From NCBI GenBank assembly GCA_032158295.1, contig CM063250.1, positions 441,501 through 505,500 on the forward strand: a stretch of 64,000 nucleotides of DNA, written 5' to 3'. Positions within the stretch are counted from its first letter, which is position 1. Every line of letters starts with the position of its first letter. The position numbers and the translations under genes are program-made. Under the pieces are notes generated by a model. The model was not told where the DNA came from, did not search any database, and saw only the letters and a list, made by a program, of their open reading frames with translations. Positions 34,464 to 46,258 of the stretch are shown piece after piece. This DNA comes from Pycnopodia helianthoides. Its lineage: Eukaryota > Echinodermata > Asteroidea > Forcipulatida > Asteriidae.

Positions 34464-34935
34464 ATGTTACCCACAGTATACACTGGTGGTCTTGATTGTT
34501 GGTTCCAAACACAAACTGTGAAGCCACATCCTAAACAGCGTGATTGGTTACCAGTGCGGAAAACACAGTCCAGGCTACCAACTACTTATTTGATCTGTAT
34601 ATTAGACAAAGCAGTCGGTATCAATAAGTTTCTTGGGTTGGTTGGTTTTCTGCTTCTAATTTCAGGGACACTACATATTATGCTTATTTGGGGCTATTTT
34701 TTATTTGCTTTGAGATATCTATTTTTTGCAAGCATCTATACCTGCTGCAAAAGTTATCATTGAATCTAGTTGGTATGAAACTGTGTGGGTTTTTTATTTT
34801 TATTTTTTTTTCAATCAGCCATACGACTTTATAGCACTGAACCCATGGTTGCACTTAGGATGTATTTTATTTTATTATTTTATTTAAATATAATTTTTTT
34901 CATGAAGTTATTATAATAAAGTTATTATTATTAAT
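34464..34935 (+). pseudogene. Decayed LINE 3' end (reverse-transcriptase C-terminus)
   Basis: The plus-strand frame contains PHPKQRDWLPVRKTQSRL, matching the WLPV(R/K) motif seen after the reverse-transcriptase domain of CR1/L2/Jockey-type elements (commonly LxxLHWLPVxxRI). Further coding similarity is lost. The segment ends in an A/T-rich tail (ttattataataaagttatta) consistent with a LINE 3' terminus. The element is heavily 5'-truncated and broken. The assignment is inferred from one short motif plus the tail. Confidence 0.4.
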
Positions 34936-35841
34936 GGGTTGTTGTTGTTTTTGTTTTTAGGGGGGGCAAGTCACAAATGTTTAATTACTAGTGTTTACAA
35001 TTATCTATGCAGTGAGTTGGTTACCTTTAATTTATTTAGGGTATTTTTCGAATTGTTTAATGACAGCAACACTTGATTTGAACAAACAATTCACTATGTT
35101 AATCTAATCTGTGCATTGAGTTTGCATCTCTAATTATTTAGAGTTCTTTTATAATTTCTTTTTTGTTATTGAAAAGACAAAAAGTGGCGCTTGATGATGT
35201 CACACATTTAAACCTTAGCTGAGTTCAAAGCTTTAGACTGTTTGTAATAAGAGATTTCAACATTTTAAAAATCAAACCTGCCGGTCCGATGTCTACTGTT
35301 CACAATTATTAACACATCATGGTGTTTGAAAACTGAAGTCCAAACTGTCTGAGATACTCAGAGAACTATCCAACATCAGAAGTTAGCGTGTGTGTGTTTG
35401 GAGAATCAATATGGCAATTATAAGCTTCATGCTTGTGTTGTCATTGATAAATGAGTTGACAAAATTGTTAGTTTTATATTTTTCAACTTCTCCTCGCTCC
35501 AGGGTGAAGATATGAAATCAAGATAATCTGCTTATGGTTGAGGTGCTGACGTCTTAATTCTTTGGCAAACGCGTCGCTTACTTTTCAGTGTTGGAAATAA
35601 GAATTGCTTTTTTGTGTGTATCTTGTAGGAATGAAAATAATAAAACATTTTAATTACTAATTTAATAGCAAAATTCCATTAAAATATTTGCTCAAATGCG
35701 CATTACAAATAATAAAAAAATACAAACGCAATTTCTTCTGGCTAAAATTTAGCAGAGATGTACAACAAGTAACAGTAGAAATTTAAAGCTAAAAAGAAAA
35801 TGAAAAATACAAATATTATATCTAGTAGAGGAGATGGCCTT
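34936..35841. other. No gene seen
   Basis: A+T-rich with no clear repeat or exon signal. Confidence 0.6.
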
Positions 35842-35873
35842 AGCTTTCGATCCAAACCGGACCTTCGTCAGAG
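35842..35873 (-). mobile_element. Penelope-type tail motif, copy 3 (hammerhead-like)
   Basis: On the minus strand: ctgacgaaggtccggtttgg, then atcgaaagc. It contains CTGACGA, a five-pair hairpin ggtcc/ggatc with a five-base loop, then GAAA. This matches the CUGANGA...GAAA core of hammerhead ribozymes except for one extra base before the hairpin. Flanking stems I and III were not resolved, so cleavage is not implied. Confidence 0.5.
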
Positions 35874-36653
35874 GCATAAACGATATGTATAGGCCTATAT
35901 ATATATTTTTTTTACAACAATGACAGGCGGATTAATTTTCTACACTTTTTGATGAATCCTTCCTTTTAAGTACCTTACTCAATCTGTCCAACAGAAATAG
36001 CTTAGATAGATAGCTGACAGTCCATGGGTAAAAAACAACTTAGTACATGAATGAAGGGCAAAGACCTTTCATAAATAGAGGCCATGTATCAATAAATGAA
36101 TCAACTCATTACCACAATCTGCACATTTCCTATTGATGTACTTCAGTGTACCACTCAATAACATATTGGATAAATTCAGGGTCATCCATTTTTTACCTTC
36201 AAAAATGACATTGAGCCTAAAGGCTTTCACCATACGCTGCACATAACTTACATATGGCATCAATATAATCATGGAGGAAGACTCCAGTGCTTAAAATGCT
36301 ATTGTGTTTTGGTTTTTTTTTTATGTTGCGAGTCCATATTTGAAAACATGTAAGAGGGTTTTTCGCTCATTTTCTCGTGACTCTGATGACCTGATTATTT
36401 AATGTATATGTTGGGTCACTCAAAGTACAGATTCTGGTCTTTGACAATTACCAATGTTGTCTGCGTGTTTTAAAACAGAATATATGGCACCTGTATACTA
36501 TTATTTATTCTCTAGTGTAACAGTACATATGCTGTGTGACCCCCCCCCCCTATTTCGTAAAACCCTGCCTTGAGTTGACAAACAACCCCAAATCCTTCAA
36601 AATCCAACAGCATATTTTGTTTGATTTTGTTTGACTGATGAGGAACTCACTTT
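35874..36653. other. MITE end and C10 run; no gene
   Basis: At 36,440-36,464 tctggtctttgacaattacc resembles the terminal sequence of a sea-star MITE family I recall. A C10 run is at about 36,541-36,550. Confidence 0.4.
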
Positions 36654-36800
36654 GAGTCCAACATAAAGTCAAACAATTTAACTGATTATGTTTCACATGA
36701 GATCAGGCGATACCACCATAATTAGAGTCCAACAGTTTAACTGATTATGCTCTACATTGGTTCAGGCATACCACCACAATTAGAGTCCAACAGTTTGGGT
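36654..36800 (+). repeat. Three short direct repeats (57-72 bp)
   Basis: gagtccaaca recurs at about 36,654, 36,726 and 36,783. Between the starts lie shared segments tttaactgattatg and ggc(g)ataccaccacaatta. Confidence 0.8.
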
Positions 36801-38320
36801 GTTGAGTTAATTACTTGTTGATTTATGTTTGTACAGTGAGGAATTAGGAAACAGGTAAGATTGCTGATTAGGGTCAATGACCTTGTGTTGGGCAATTACA
36901 CTCCTTTCAGATAATGGGTTTAAAGTTAAAAACCTATTGTAGGGGAATTACTCTTGGTGTGAACAGCCCTTTAAGAGGAATGATATCCTTGAGGCTGTTA
37001 GTGGTAGTCATTGTCCATCTTATATCTAGGGCACCTTGATTCCTTCACCATCTTGAAAATACTGCAGATGGGTAGATAGTCAATAGGACTACCAAGTGCA
37101 ATAGGAAAACAATGTATACACAATGTGCACATGAAAAAGAGTTTCAAATGTGAGCAGATGGGATCCCTGAAAGCTAACACCAACTGCAAATGCCCACAAA
37201 ATGAAGAACAAGTGACATCCATGACCTTTCCATCCCGGCTTCACAATCTGCAAAGTGTTCAGTTTAACTTCCGATATAAACACTCCACAGACCGTTCAAC
37301 AGAATCGAAAACCGCACGAACATAAATGGTTCTATTTCTAAACTTGGCATGTAATGGTGATGGGGGTGGGGAATGCAACTTGTCAGAGTGCATCAAAAAC
37401 TGTACTGACAGATGATTGAGTAGAACATAAGTCATTGAGATATATGATGCTCAATGCCTAAAATAGACCAGTCACTTCCTGACAAGACTCAAAACTAAGT
37501 TGTTATTTGCTCATCAATGAAGAGCTTTCAAATAACACATATTTCTAAGTATATCTCAAGACAGGATGTTCAAATCATCACATCACATTGATGTCATGTC
37601 TGATGTTTTGCTTGTCATCATTTTAAATGTCATTTCACTCTACCCAAGAGGTGTCCCTGTTTGACAATCGGGCATCACTTGCAAACTTCAATCATTAATC
37701 CTAACTCCTTTGGAGAGATTTAAAACAGGATATTTCCTCACTTAAACCATGTTGGGTAGACACCTCAAACAATCAATGTGAAGTTTTGAGTCCAAATAAA
37801 GTGAGCATGGCTGACAGCAGCTAGCATGTGACATTGGTGTAATTGGTCAGTACTTATGTGTGATCTTATTGCTAAATAGTGACCTGACTACAGGAGAAGC
37901 AGAGAGAGTGACCAATCGGTGGCTTATACACCTCAAGAATGTACACACAGTGCATCTTGATGAGATAAGTAACCTTGATCCCAATGCCTCCATTGATCCT
38001 CATCAAGATGTAAATTCCAAAAATACTCCCAGAGTATACTTACTGATATCAAACATATGCTTTCTGTTTTGTGATTACAGATAGAGATGGTTGTGATGGG
38101 TTGGGCCGGCTGGTGGCAAGATTAAAGGTTCCCAGTGAATCCATGGTGAAACAAACTTGCTTATCAAAAGATCATTTATCAGCCCTAGGCCATCTTTGTC
38201 AGGTACCCTGTATACTCACTGACAAATGTCAGTGAATTACTCCTCTCTCTTTTTTTTTAGGGAACGGCTTATTTCCCATAAAGCCTCAAATGTTGGTATT
38301 ATGGCCCTCGTTGACACCCT
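36801..38320. other. No gene seen
   Basis: Short open frames at 36,998-37,325 and 37,860-38,084 have no supporting splice pairs. Confidence 0.5.
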
Positions 38321-38650
38321 AGCTCAGGCTCCAGCTAAGGCTCTGACTTAGGCTCTGACTTAGGCTTTGGTTTTATGTTCTGGCTAAGGCTCTGGCTCTG
38401 GCTCTGGCTTAGGCTCTGGCTTGGAATCCTGCTTCAGCTACAGCTTAAGCTCTGGCTCAGGCTCTGACTTAGGCTTTGGTTTTATGTTCTGGCTAAAGCT
38501 CCAGCTTAGGCTCTGGCTCAGGCTCTGACTTAGGCTTTGGTTTTATGTTCTGGCTAAGGCTCTGGCTTAGGCTCTGTCTTGGGATCCTGCTTCAGCTCCA
38601 GCTTAGGCTCCGGCTCAGGCTCTGACTTAGGCTCTGACTTAGACTCCAGA
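38321..38650 (+). repeat. GGCTCT/GGCTTA-type hexamer array
   Basis: Degenerate repeats of ggctct, ggctta and ggctca. A longer block starting ctctgacttaggctttgg and running on through ttttatgttctggcta occurs three times (about 38,352, 38,461 and 38,522). The inverse cagagctgaagccgaag lies just beyond at about 38,687. Confidence 0.9.
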
Positions 38651-38700
38651 CTAGACTCCTTCTGCCTGTTTCAACAGACCCTTAAGCCAGAGCTGAAGCC

Positions 38701-41700
38701 GAAGTCATGGTTTTAAAAAGGGACTGTGATCTAAATGAAATGAAAATAGTGGCAGAATCTCAGAAAGACTTGAAGTAAAACCTTTAAACTGATCCAATTA
38801 AGAATAAACACAGACATACATGTAGATTGTTAAAAATGGCAGCCACAAAGGGGATGGGCCAAACTACATGTATTTGGTTAATTTGGTTTCCATACAAATA
38901 AGAAACAGCATTCACAGTGAACCTTGGGTGGAGTTTAATCTTTTACTGAACAAAACAATATGGATTTATTTTTCAATAATGCCTTGTGCATTGGATTATG
39001 ACTAATTAGGTTACTTTTAAGAGAATAATATACTATGCAGAAAATTATTGCACTTTCCTGTCAACAATGAAGTGTCATTCAGAAACAATCACATTATAAC
39101 TGTTCATTCAAAATATATCCTCTTTACCACATCCTACTTCAAGTCATGCAATTATTTTCTTGTCTGAGGTCTGTCCACACTCCAACTGGTCCACAAAATT
39201 ATTTGTCTTTTTAATGTAAAAAATGCAATGCATGCCATTAATTTAAGACCCGTTTTACGATAGCACACACAGAAACATCATGTCAAAATTAGTATCTTGA
39301 CCAAAACCAGACTCTGCAACTTGAGCCGACGCAAAACTGATATTTTTAGTTCATATTAACACCGGACAATATCCAGTTATTGTATCATGGATAAAGCCAT
39401 CTTAGCCAGCCAGAGAATATAACCAGTCTTAAATTTCACTTCCAAGACAACGTCAATGAAAACACAATTGAAAGAATACGTCTTCAGCACAGAGGCTCTT
39501 TTTGTGGGATGGTCTACGCACTTCTGAAAGTGCTAGTTTAATTTGTGGCCTGCGCTATCACAAGAGTATGTCCTTGGTGTAGAGTTTTTTATCTTGTGAA
39601 TAATAAGCTGAAACTAATGCAGAGAAACATCCCTCCATTATCAAATTGTGAACTGTTTGGGATTAGCTTACAAAAGGTGACATCGATACCGGTTATCGGA
39701 TGATTCGGAGTGTTGTACTTCAGTGAGAATTTAAAGAAAACAAACATACAACTTTTGCTAGCTTAGCTAATAAATGGGAATGGAGTGGGATGGAGGGAGC
39801 TTAAGGGAACTTTGATCGGATTGAACCATAGAATGTGCCTATGGCAACACATATTGGACTGGTGAGACAGACTGTCTTTGATTTCTTACTTCTCTTCATT
39901 GCTCTGTATGTTACTTTTTGTCTACTTTACTGATTGTTACAGTGCCCTTAGGGATAGCAGTTGTAATACTGATAAGGCTACTCTGTCCATGGAGGAAGAA
40001 AAAATCAAACTGCAAAGCAATAAATAAACAACAAAAGAGCAATCAGCAGAATGATCTATTCTAAACCAATAGTCAAGAATGTGTTTCTATCAACAATTTT
40101 ACTTATACTTTCCAAAATCACAAAAAAATTCAAGGGTGTGTGATATCATCAACTCAAAACCAAGAAATCTGAAAATGTTGAACTGATTATCATCTTGCCA
40201 TGTTAGTACAAACGTTAAGTGCTCATAGGCCTACAAAACACATTACTATAAATGCCACAACATTGTTTCATTCTTAAACAATCATTAATGAGGATTTTTG
40301 TTGCACTGAACCAATTTTGAGTATTGACCCATTGCACTGACATGACATATTGCTATTGTCTGCCCATAGTCTGCCTATTTAGGAATCATAATACATGTAA
40401 AAATATAGTTCATATCTCATCACTCACAATAGCATATCCAAGGCTAATCTTAAAACAATACTTTTTCACGAATCACTCACGACCACGATATATTTGATTT
40501 TGTCTAATCGCTTTCAGTTACCACTAATGTAAAACAAAGCTTACAACAGTCATAATACCCATGTGACCTGTACTCATTGATTCCTTAACTATCAGAGGCA
40601 TTCATTGAAATCATTTTATGAGCATCTGCTAAGTTGATCTATAGCATCAGGGCATTGTAATCACAATTAAATGTCCAATTATCTCCACCATTATGACATT
40701 TACAGTTAGTATTAAATGCCCACTCCAATTAAATATCTGCTCAACTGAATTACTGGGATGACTTCTTGAAACTCATTATCCAACTCTCCAAGCCAACTTG
40801 CACCAACAAGACCTTCCAAAGATAATTGTTCATTTTTTGATTAACTTTTTTTAAATATAACTTTTTAAGGTCGCCTATCAAGAGGCTCTAGAAAGGCCAC
40901 TCAAGATGAGGGTCAAAACTGAATGAAAATTAAAAACAGAAAAAAGGAGCAGGAGACAGAGGGTTTTATAGAATAGATAAGATGATGAGAAAACTAAACT
41001 TTGAACAACAAATGATGACAATATCTGTTTTTCAAACGTGACTTTTCCCTCAACTAATGATGGTGAATACCTCCAAGCCTGCCTCATAATTGCAGTAATC
41101 TGCCTCGATGTCAAAGATGAAATGTATGTTTCCTCCAAACTAATCACCCATTGAAACATTGAAAGACTCCTCATGTTTTAAAGGAAATCTAATTCATAAC
41201 AAAGTACAAGGCTACTCACATGTTTAAGTAATCAATCTAATATTAAAAAAGAAATACTCTGTGGAGACATAAGGCTGGGTGACTAGGAAACAGCTGGAGG
41301 AGCTGTCTGTTAGAGACGATAGATAAGAGAGTCAAACGAGATGGTATCATTTCAAGACAAAGTACAGGCCTGTGAATTATATCAAACTCAAACTCGATCA
41401 GATTCAATCTGAAAGTTCTCACTAGTACCAAATCATCTTCAGAAACATTTTCATTTGTCAAAGTCAAGAAAAAAGCAGTTGAAGTTGACACAAATCATTG
41501 TTGCTTAACTCATCTGCCAAAATAAGTCCAATACATAAATGTACATAATATCCCAGACAAGATAAACAACTTTTTGTTATTTTCACTATAAAATTGTGAA
41601 CTGATTGGTTGTTGATGTTTGGTTTGGGGAAATTACAGGCAAGGAGTTAATTTATTCTTCCAAAAAACAATGATGTGCTTTCCTTTTAAATATGCCTACC

Positions 41701-42313
41701 ACAGAATGTTTACCACCTCTGGCAAATCAAACTTTATAAAATAGCCTAGAGCGTTGTTGCATTCATGTATGATGTTCACATTGTTCTAGGGAAACTTTTC
41801 AACTCTAGGATTTCTTTAAATAGCTTTTGCAAAATAATTAGCTACTGTTGAGAGATTTTGCAAAATGAATTTTTAATACCAGTTTATGTATTTTTGTTAT
41901 TATAATATTAACACATGACATGAATAAATATCATTCAATGCTGGTTTAATCCACGGTAATGGTCTTGGGTTACATTTACAATTTTAACTTAAATATTCTG
42001 CTTTTTATGAAAAAATAGAAGTAACTGGTTTAGCAACTTGCTTTAAAGTAAACCACATAGGCCTATGTTGCTTGTAAAGGTATGTTTACTATGCTCAGTG
42101 TACAGGAATGTTCAACACATGCAGTCATAAAACAGACATAGGGCCTAAAGCTATCAAATCCACTACATTACATGGCCTTCGCATTTACCATGAATTTCAA
42201 GCACGTCAGAAGTATGCTTAGCCTCAACCAGTCAAATTCTGGTCTGAATATTCATGTACCCCAATAAAATAACGCTAAGCATAAAGAGGATCCCAAATCC
42301 CCCAAAACACAAG
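38701..42313. other. No gene seen
   Basis: A long A+T-rich stretch. Open frames on the minus strand at 40,878-41,174 and 41,243-41,491 (82-98 codons) have no splice or domain support. A weak gctaagca-type fragment may lie at about 42,190-42,290. Confidence 0.5.
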
Positions 42314-42560
42314 TTTGCAAAGGGGTGCTTGTTTTTTCAAAGACAATTGCCGTGCGCTGAGCGCAAAGCCAATACGGCGTGGGGTCTGGGGCCAACATAA
42401 GGGCCCCGGAAGCTTTTGGTTCCTACATGTAGATGCTTTGTCGTGCAATCTGAAACACTATTTTGCACTTAGTATCTCTTTTTTGGGCAGGATATTATTT
42501 ATGTGATTTGCAAAATGATTTCCCATGAGGATTTTTGTTCACGAGGCGAAGCTGGGTGAC
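42314..42560 (+). mobile_element. G+C-rich repeat fragment
   Basis: A local G+C island, gcgctgagcgcaaagcc, then gtggggtctggggccaac and gggccccgg, in A+T-rich DNA. I recall very similar ...gcgctgagcgcgaag...ggggccc sequences as dispersed repeats in marine genomes. The plus-strand 63-codon frame is not considered a gene. Confidence 0.4.
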
Positions 42561-42921
42561 ATGGAAAAGCCAGATTTCACTGAGTGAATATATTCGACAA
42601 TGCACGACAAACGGAACGCATTCAATTTTTTTTTTTTAACCACACATAGATCCTTGTCATTAGAAATCTTTACACAATAAACACAAAACAGACACGGAAA
42701 CCCGTCAAACCCACCCTCTGAAAATTCTATATAAAAAAAAGTAGAAAAAAAAGAAGAAAAAAAAGACTTTCTATAAAAAATAACAATTGGAAAACTGCAT
42801 GTAGACACCAACTGTCCACCTTGTCCACCTTGCGCCTCAATTGGGCAAACGGGTAGGGAACAATTGTTTTAGAAACAGTGCTGCAAAGCGTCCTATGTTA
42901 CTGTATGCCTTTTCAAACTTT

Positions 42922-43034
42922 GGCTTTTGCTCCGGCTTGGGCTTGGGCTTTGTCATCAATTTTGGAGCATTGACATTCTGCAAGGTGTTTCCAACATTAA
43001 ATGAAGCCCGGAGCAAGCCCAAGCCAAGGCTTGA
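42922..43034. repeat. Imperfect inverted repeat of gctccgg/cttggg
   Basis: ggcttttgctccggcttggg at 42,922 faces cccggagcaagcccaagcc at about 43,006. Both contain cttggg hexamers. Opposite-strand frames here mirror each other as a result. Confidence 0.7.
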
Positions 43035-43566
43035 AAAAAAAACCTTCAAAGAATTCCATAACTAGGGCGCGTTGCCAAAATTGATGGCTCCATGGGCAGT
43101 ACAAACCAATTTTCTTATTTAGCCCGGCTGTACGCTCAAATGCTGTATGCCACACTGCCATTGCTGGGATATGGGTGGCCATTGGGGCGAAAAAGACATA
43201 ACCGAAAATACAACAAAAGCAAACAAAACAAAATCACACCATAAATCACACAAATTTAAAGAATTTACACAAACATAAAAGTAAAATCCCAAAACATGTA
43301 ATAAAGTGCAAAACAAAAATAATAATAAAAATGATAGTTAAAAAATCAATATGAAAAAACATACATGTAGATACAAACAAAAACTGTTAAAGCACTACAT
43401 ATATAAAAAGTAACTCAAAGATAAGCACGTAATTTACAGTTTAAAAAAAATATAATAATAATGCTGCGTATAAAAACTATTCAAAAATGGTAATAAAAAA
43501 AATGATACATGAAATTGCTTTTAAAAGGCACAGCAAAAAGGTCAAATATCGTCATTTTCATTAATA

Positions 43567-44013
43567 TTGTCATTGAATAACAAATTATTTTAGGTTCAGA
43601 AGTGATAATTCCAATTAGTGATAATTCCAAGAAGTGAACAATAACTGCCTCTCGTTAACGGCTACCGGAAATTTTTATGACAATTCCTTTTTAATAAAGA
43701 TGAACACAATATTTTTAAAGGCTTTGATGGATCATTATTAATTTCCCCCTTCACAGTTGACTTGTAAAATGTTAATGACGATGAAATTATTTAGATTTAA
43801 TGTAATTTTCTTTCATCATTATGATAATGTCAAAAACTAATGACTTAGCAATTAATCAGTAAGAGCATTTGATGCCAGGTAAAAGCCTTTAAAAACAATA
43901 TGTGTTCATCCTTATACCAAAAAAATTACCGGTAGCCGTTATTGAGAGGCACTTATTGTTCCCTACAGGGACTTATCACTTCTGAACCTGAAATAATCTG
44001 CTTTCAATGACAA
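43567..44013. mobile_element. Long foldback MITE
   Basis: Two arms of roughly 150-165 bp in inverted orientation. Left: ttgtcattgaa, then taggttcagaagtgataa, gtgcctctc-like, aacggctaccgg, gatgaacaca and ttaaaggctttgatgg. Right: the inverse of each in the opposite order, ending ttcaatgacaa. The centre (about 43,740-43,870) is A/T-rich and unpaired. No coding capacity. The target duplication is not clear. Confidence 0.8.
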
Positions 44014-44157
44014 CCTTTTCCAAGAGTTCCGTTTATGTACGTGTGGATTTATGAATTTTTGTTTACTGAAAGTAGGGGGTACTAGTAAATTGCAGCACCC
44101 CATCCGAAAGTTGGGGGTGCTGCATCCATAAGTACCACAACCCCTGATTTCCCTACC

Positions 44158-44170
44158 CCCCCCCCCCCAC
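44158..44170 (+). repeat. C-homopolymer run
   Basis: About 13-14 consecutive C between taccc and acatttc, one of several long C or G runs in the window. Confidence 0.9.
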
Positions 44171-44420
44171 ATTTCAAGACAGATTGACGCCCATGAACAT
44201 AGCCAAAGGACAATCCAAAATGGAACCCTCAGTTGTTCGTTTTCTCTTGAGACTTGAAAAACCCTTCAGACAAAAACAAAAACACTGAAGAGACAGTCTA
44301 CCCTTGAGAATAAAAGGCAGCGGGTAATGGACCAGATGATCAAAGGCAAGAAAACAACGCTGCTCTTCAAGAGCCTTCTTAAAAGTATAAACCAAATAAA
44401 CTCTGACTGTATTAATAATA

Positions 44421-44600
44421 TCACTGAGACACCTGCGTACTTATGTACAGCTGTGTAAAGTATGCAATGTTCTGATTGGCGGATTGACCATGAAGTTTAC
44501 TAAATGGATCGAAATCGTCCCATTGGCCTCGATAACCAACCTTTTCTTTACCCACCTCAAAACGAGCTTCAGCCTTCAGAAACTTTATCAAACTCATCAT
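44421..44600 (-). CDS. Candidate small ORF or exon, 59 codons
   Basis: Minus strand. ATG-ATG opens MMSLIKFLKAEARFEVGKEK, continues GYRGQWDDFDPFSKLHGQS and ends ...YISTQVSQ at a TGA (44,421-44,423). An in-frame TAG lies two codons upstream, so either this ATG starts the frame or an acceptor (tgcagagtag) precedes TGT-ATG. A donor CAG|GTGTCT at 44,433/44,432 would make it an exon ending ISTQ. Composition is rich in D, K, Q and aromatic residues and does not look A+T-driven, which sets it apart from neighbouring frames. I recognise no family. Confidence 0.35.
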   Translation of the reverse strand: MMSLIKFLKAEARFEVGKEKVGYRGQWDDFDPFSKLHGQSANQNIAYFTQLYISTQVSQ

Positions 44601-44753
44601 ACACTACTCTGCAGTTATCACTACACACACACAAATGTGTAAAGAAATAACAATGTATGGTACCTGACAGAAATCCAAGATAACAGACATGATATTGACC
44701 ACTAGGACACACACTAAATTGTAAGAGTACTGAAACAGTGATACAGTGGTCCT

Positions 44754-45300
44754 AGGTTCAAGTCCGTACTGCTGTTTTGATTTGCTACTCCTTCCCTACA
44801 AGAGGAGCTTGCCACTCTTCATTTCATCAGAATAAAGATGAATTCAGAGAAAGTACTTCTTCAAATAAAAGACAAATAACAGAAATATTGTATTGGTAGA
44901 GCACTGGTAAAGTTACTTCAAAGTGCAAGGTTCGACTCGTCGCTGTACCAATTTTCCTCAGATTCAGACTAAAACAATCTTCAGATACATTGCAGGGGCA
45001 AAAAACACGTTCAGAAATCACTGTCAACATTCTACATGGTTTAGTTTTACTTTTATTATAGTGTAGCCATCTTGTTTTCTTCTCTATTTATTTTAATTTT
45101 ACCAAAGTCAAAAAAAATGGTTAATGGCCTCGTGTTTGGACCCTAGGAGAGCCCCTTTTTATAATTCTCAGAACTGACGCCATTACTGAGTACAAGGAAC
45201 TAGACAAGATAGCTACTGGCTACAGCATGATTAAAGTCTTAAGCCGACTTGGTAGAACACTTGAACAGTATTCTAATGGTTCTAGGTTCAATTTGTTTAA
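44754..45300 (+). mobile_element. Cluster of three tRNA-like heads
   Basis: Three segments carry Pol III-like boxes: ggttcaagtcc at 44,754; tggtagagcactgg (44,893) with ggttcgactcg (44,929); ttggtagaacacttg (45,249) with ggttcaatttg (45,285). A-to-B spacing in the last two is about 36 bases, as in tRNA genes. None folds into an obvious intact tRNA, so they look like diverged copies of one tRNA-derived SINE. Confidence 0.5.
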
Positions 45301-46258
45301 AAGAATATTAAATATTTATTTCCCTTTTTCATTTAAAATTTACTCTTTTCAAAGAAGCTTTTTTACTACAAGATGGACTATCCACTTCATGCAATTTAAT
45401 TGGTAGGTTCATTCTTGTAATAAATATTGTCAGAAAAGCACTTTGAATAATCGTGACACATTTATGTTGTCTTCCCTGACAGCATATGTCAAATTTCCCC
45501 CATCACAAGACACCCACTGATTTAATCAAAACAACGGCGAATACAAAATCTCCATGCAACAACAATCGTCAATCTGCTAAGATTTTTTTCAAAAACATGA
45601 AGAGACTCCTATTTTCCACTTTGTAGGTCGACGGTTTCTTTTGTTCGAGTGAATTTCTATTCTTCCTAGCAATTCCAATCCGCAAATCAAATTTGGGAAA
45701 TTTCTACAGAGTGTCCAACACAAAGGAAATGAAGTGCATAGAAGTGGTTCTACCACATTATGCATTAATGGTTGAGGTTGAAAAAGTGTATGGACAAATG
45801 TATACACTACACACACATGCAAAACAAACAGTTGGAAGACTTATGACTTGAAGACAGCTTCAAAGGAGAATTTGCAGATAACTGCATCGGAAAGGCTGAG
45901 AATTTTCAGTCTCTAGCGCATCCATGCAAAAAATACAACAATAAAGAGGAGTTGCCAACCACCCAGAAATTCAGATCTTAAATTGCAGTCCACAGAGGGT
46001 GGGGGAAGGAGGGGGAATTGGTCACAGGTTTTTTTCATTTGGAATCTTCTTAGGGTCCTAAATTTCTTGCAACAAAAGTGGGTGAGACCAAAAGAGATTT
46101 TTTTTAACAGTACCACCAAAGAAATATACAAATGTTTAATGCGTAGAATTGCTTCTAAAGACCCCTACAAAACACAAATGATTTTGAGAGTGTTGGGGTT
46201 TGAGTTCCAATAGCTTTGTGTATATATAAACAAAAACATGTGTTATTTTAACTGGTAC
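45301..46258. other. No gene seen
   Basis: Short open frames on both strands with no supporting signal. Confidence 0.5.

Noticed and set aside
44884..44962. Functional tRNA gene
   Set aside because: Boxes A and B are present, but no full acceptor or anticodon stem could be drawn; better explained as a SINE head.
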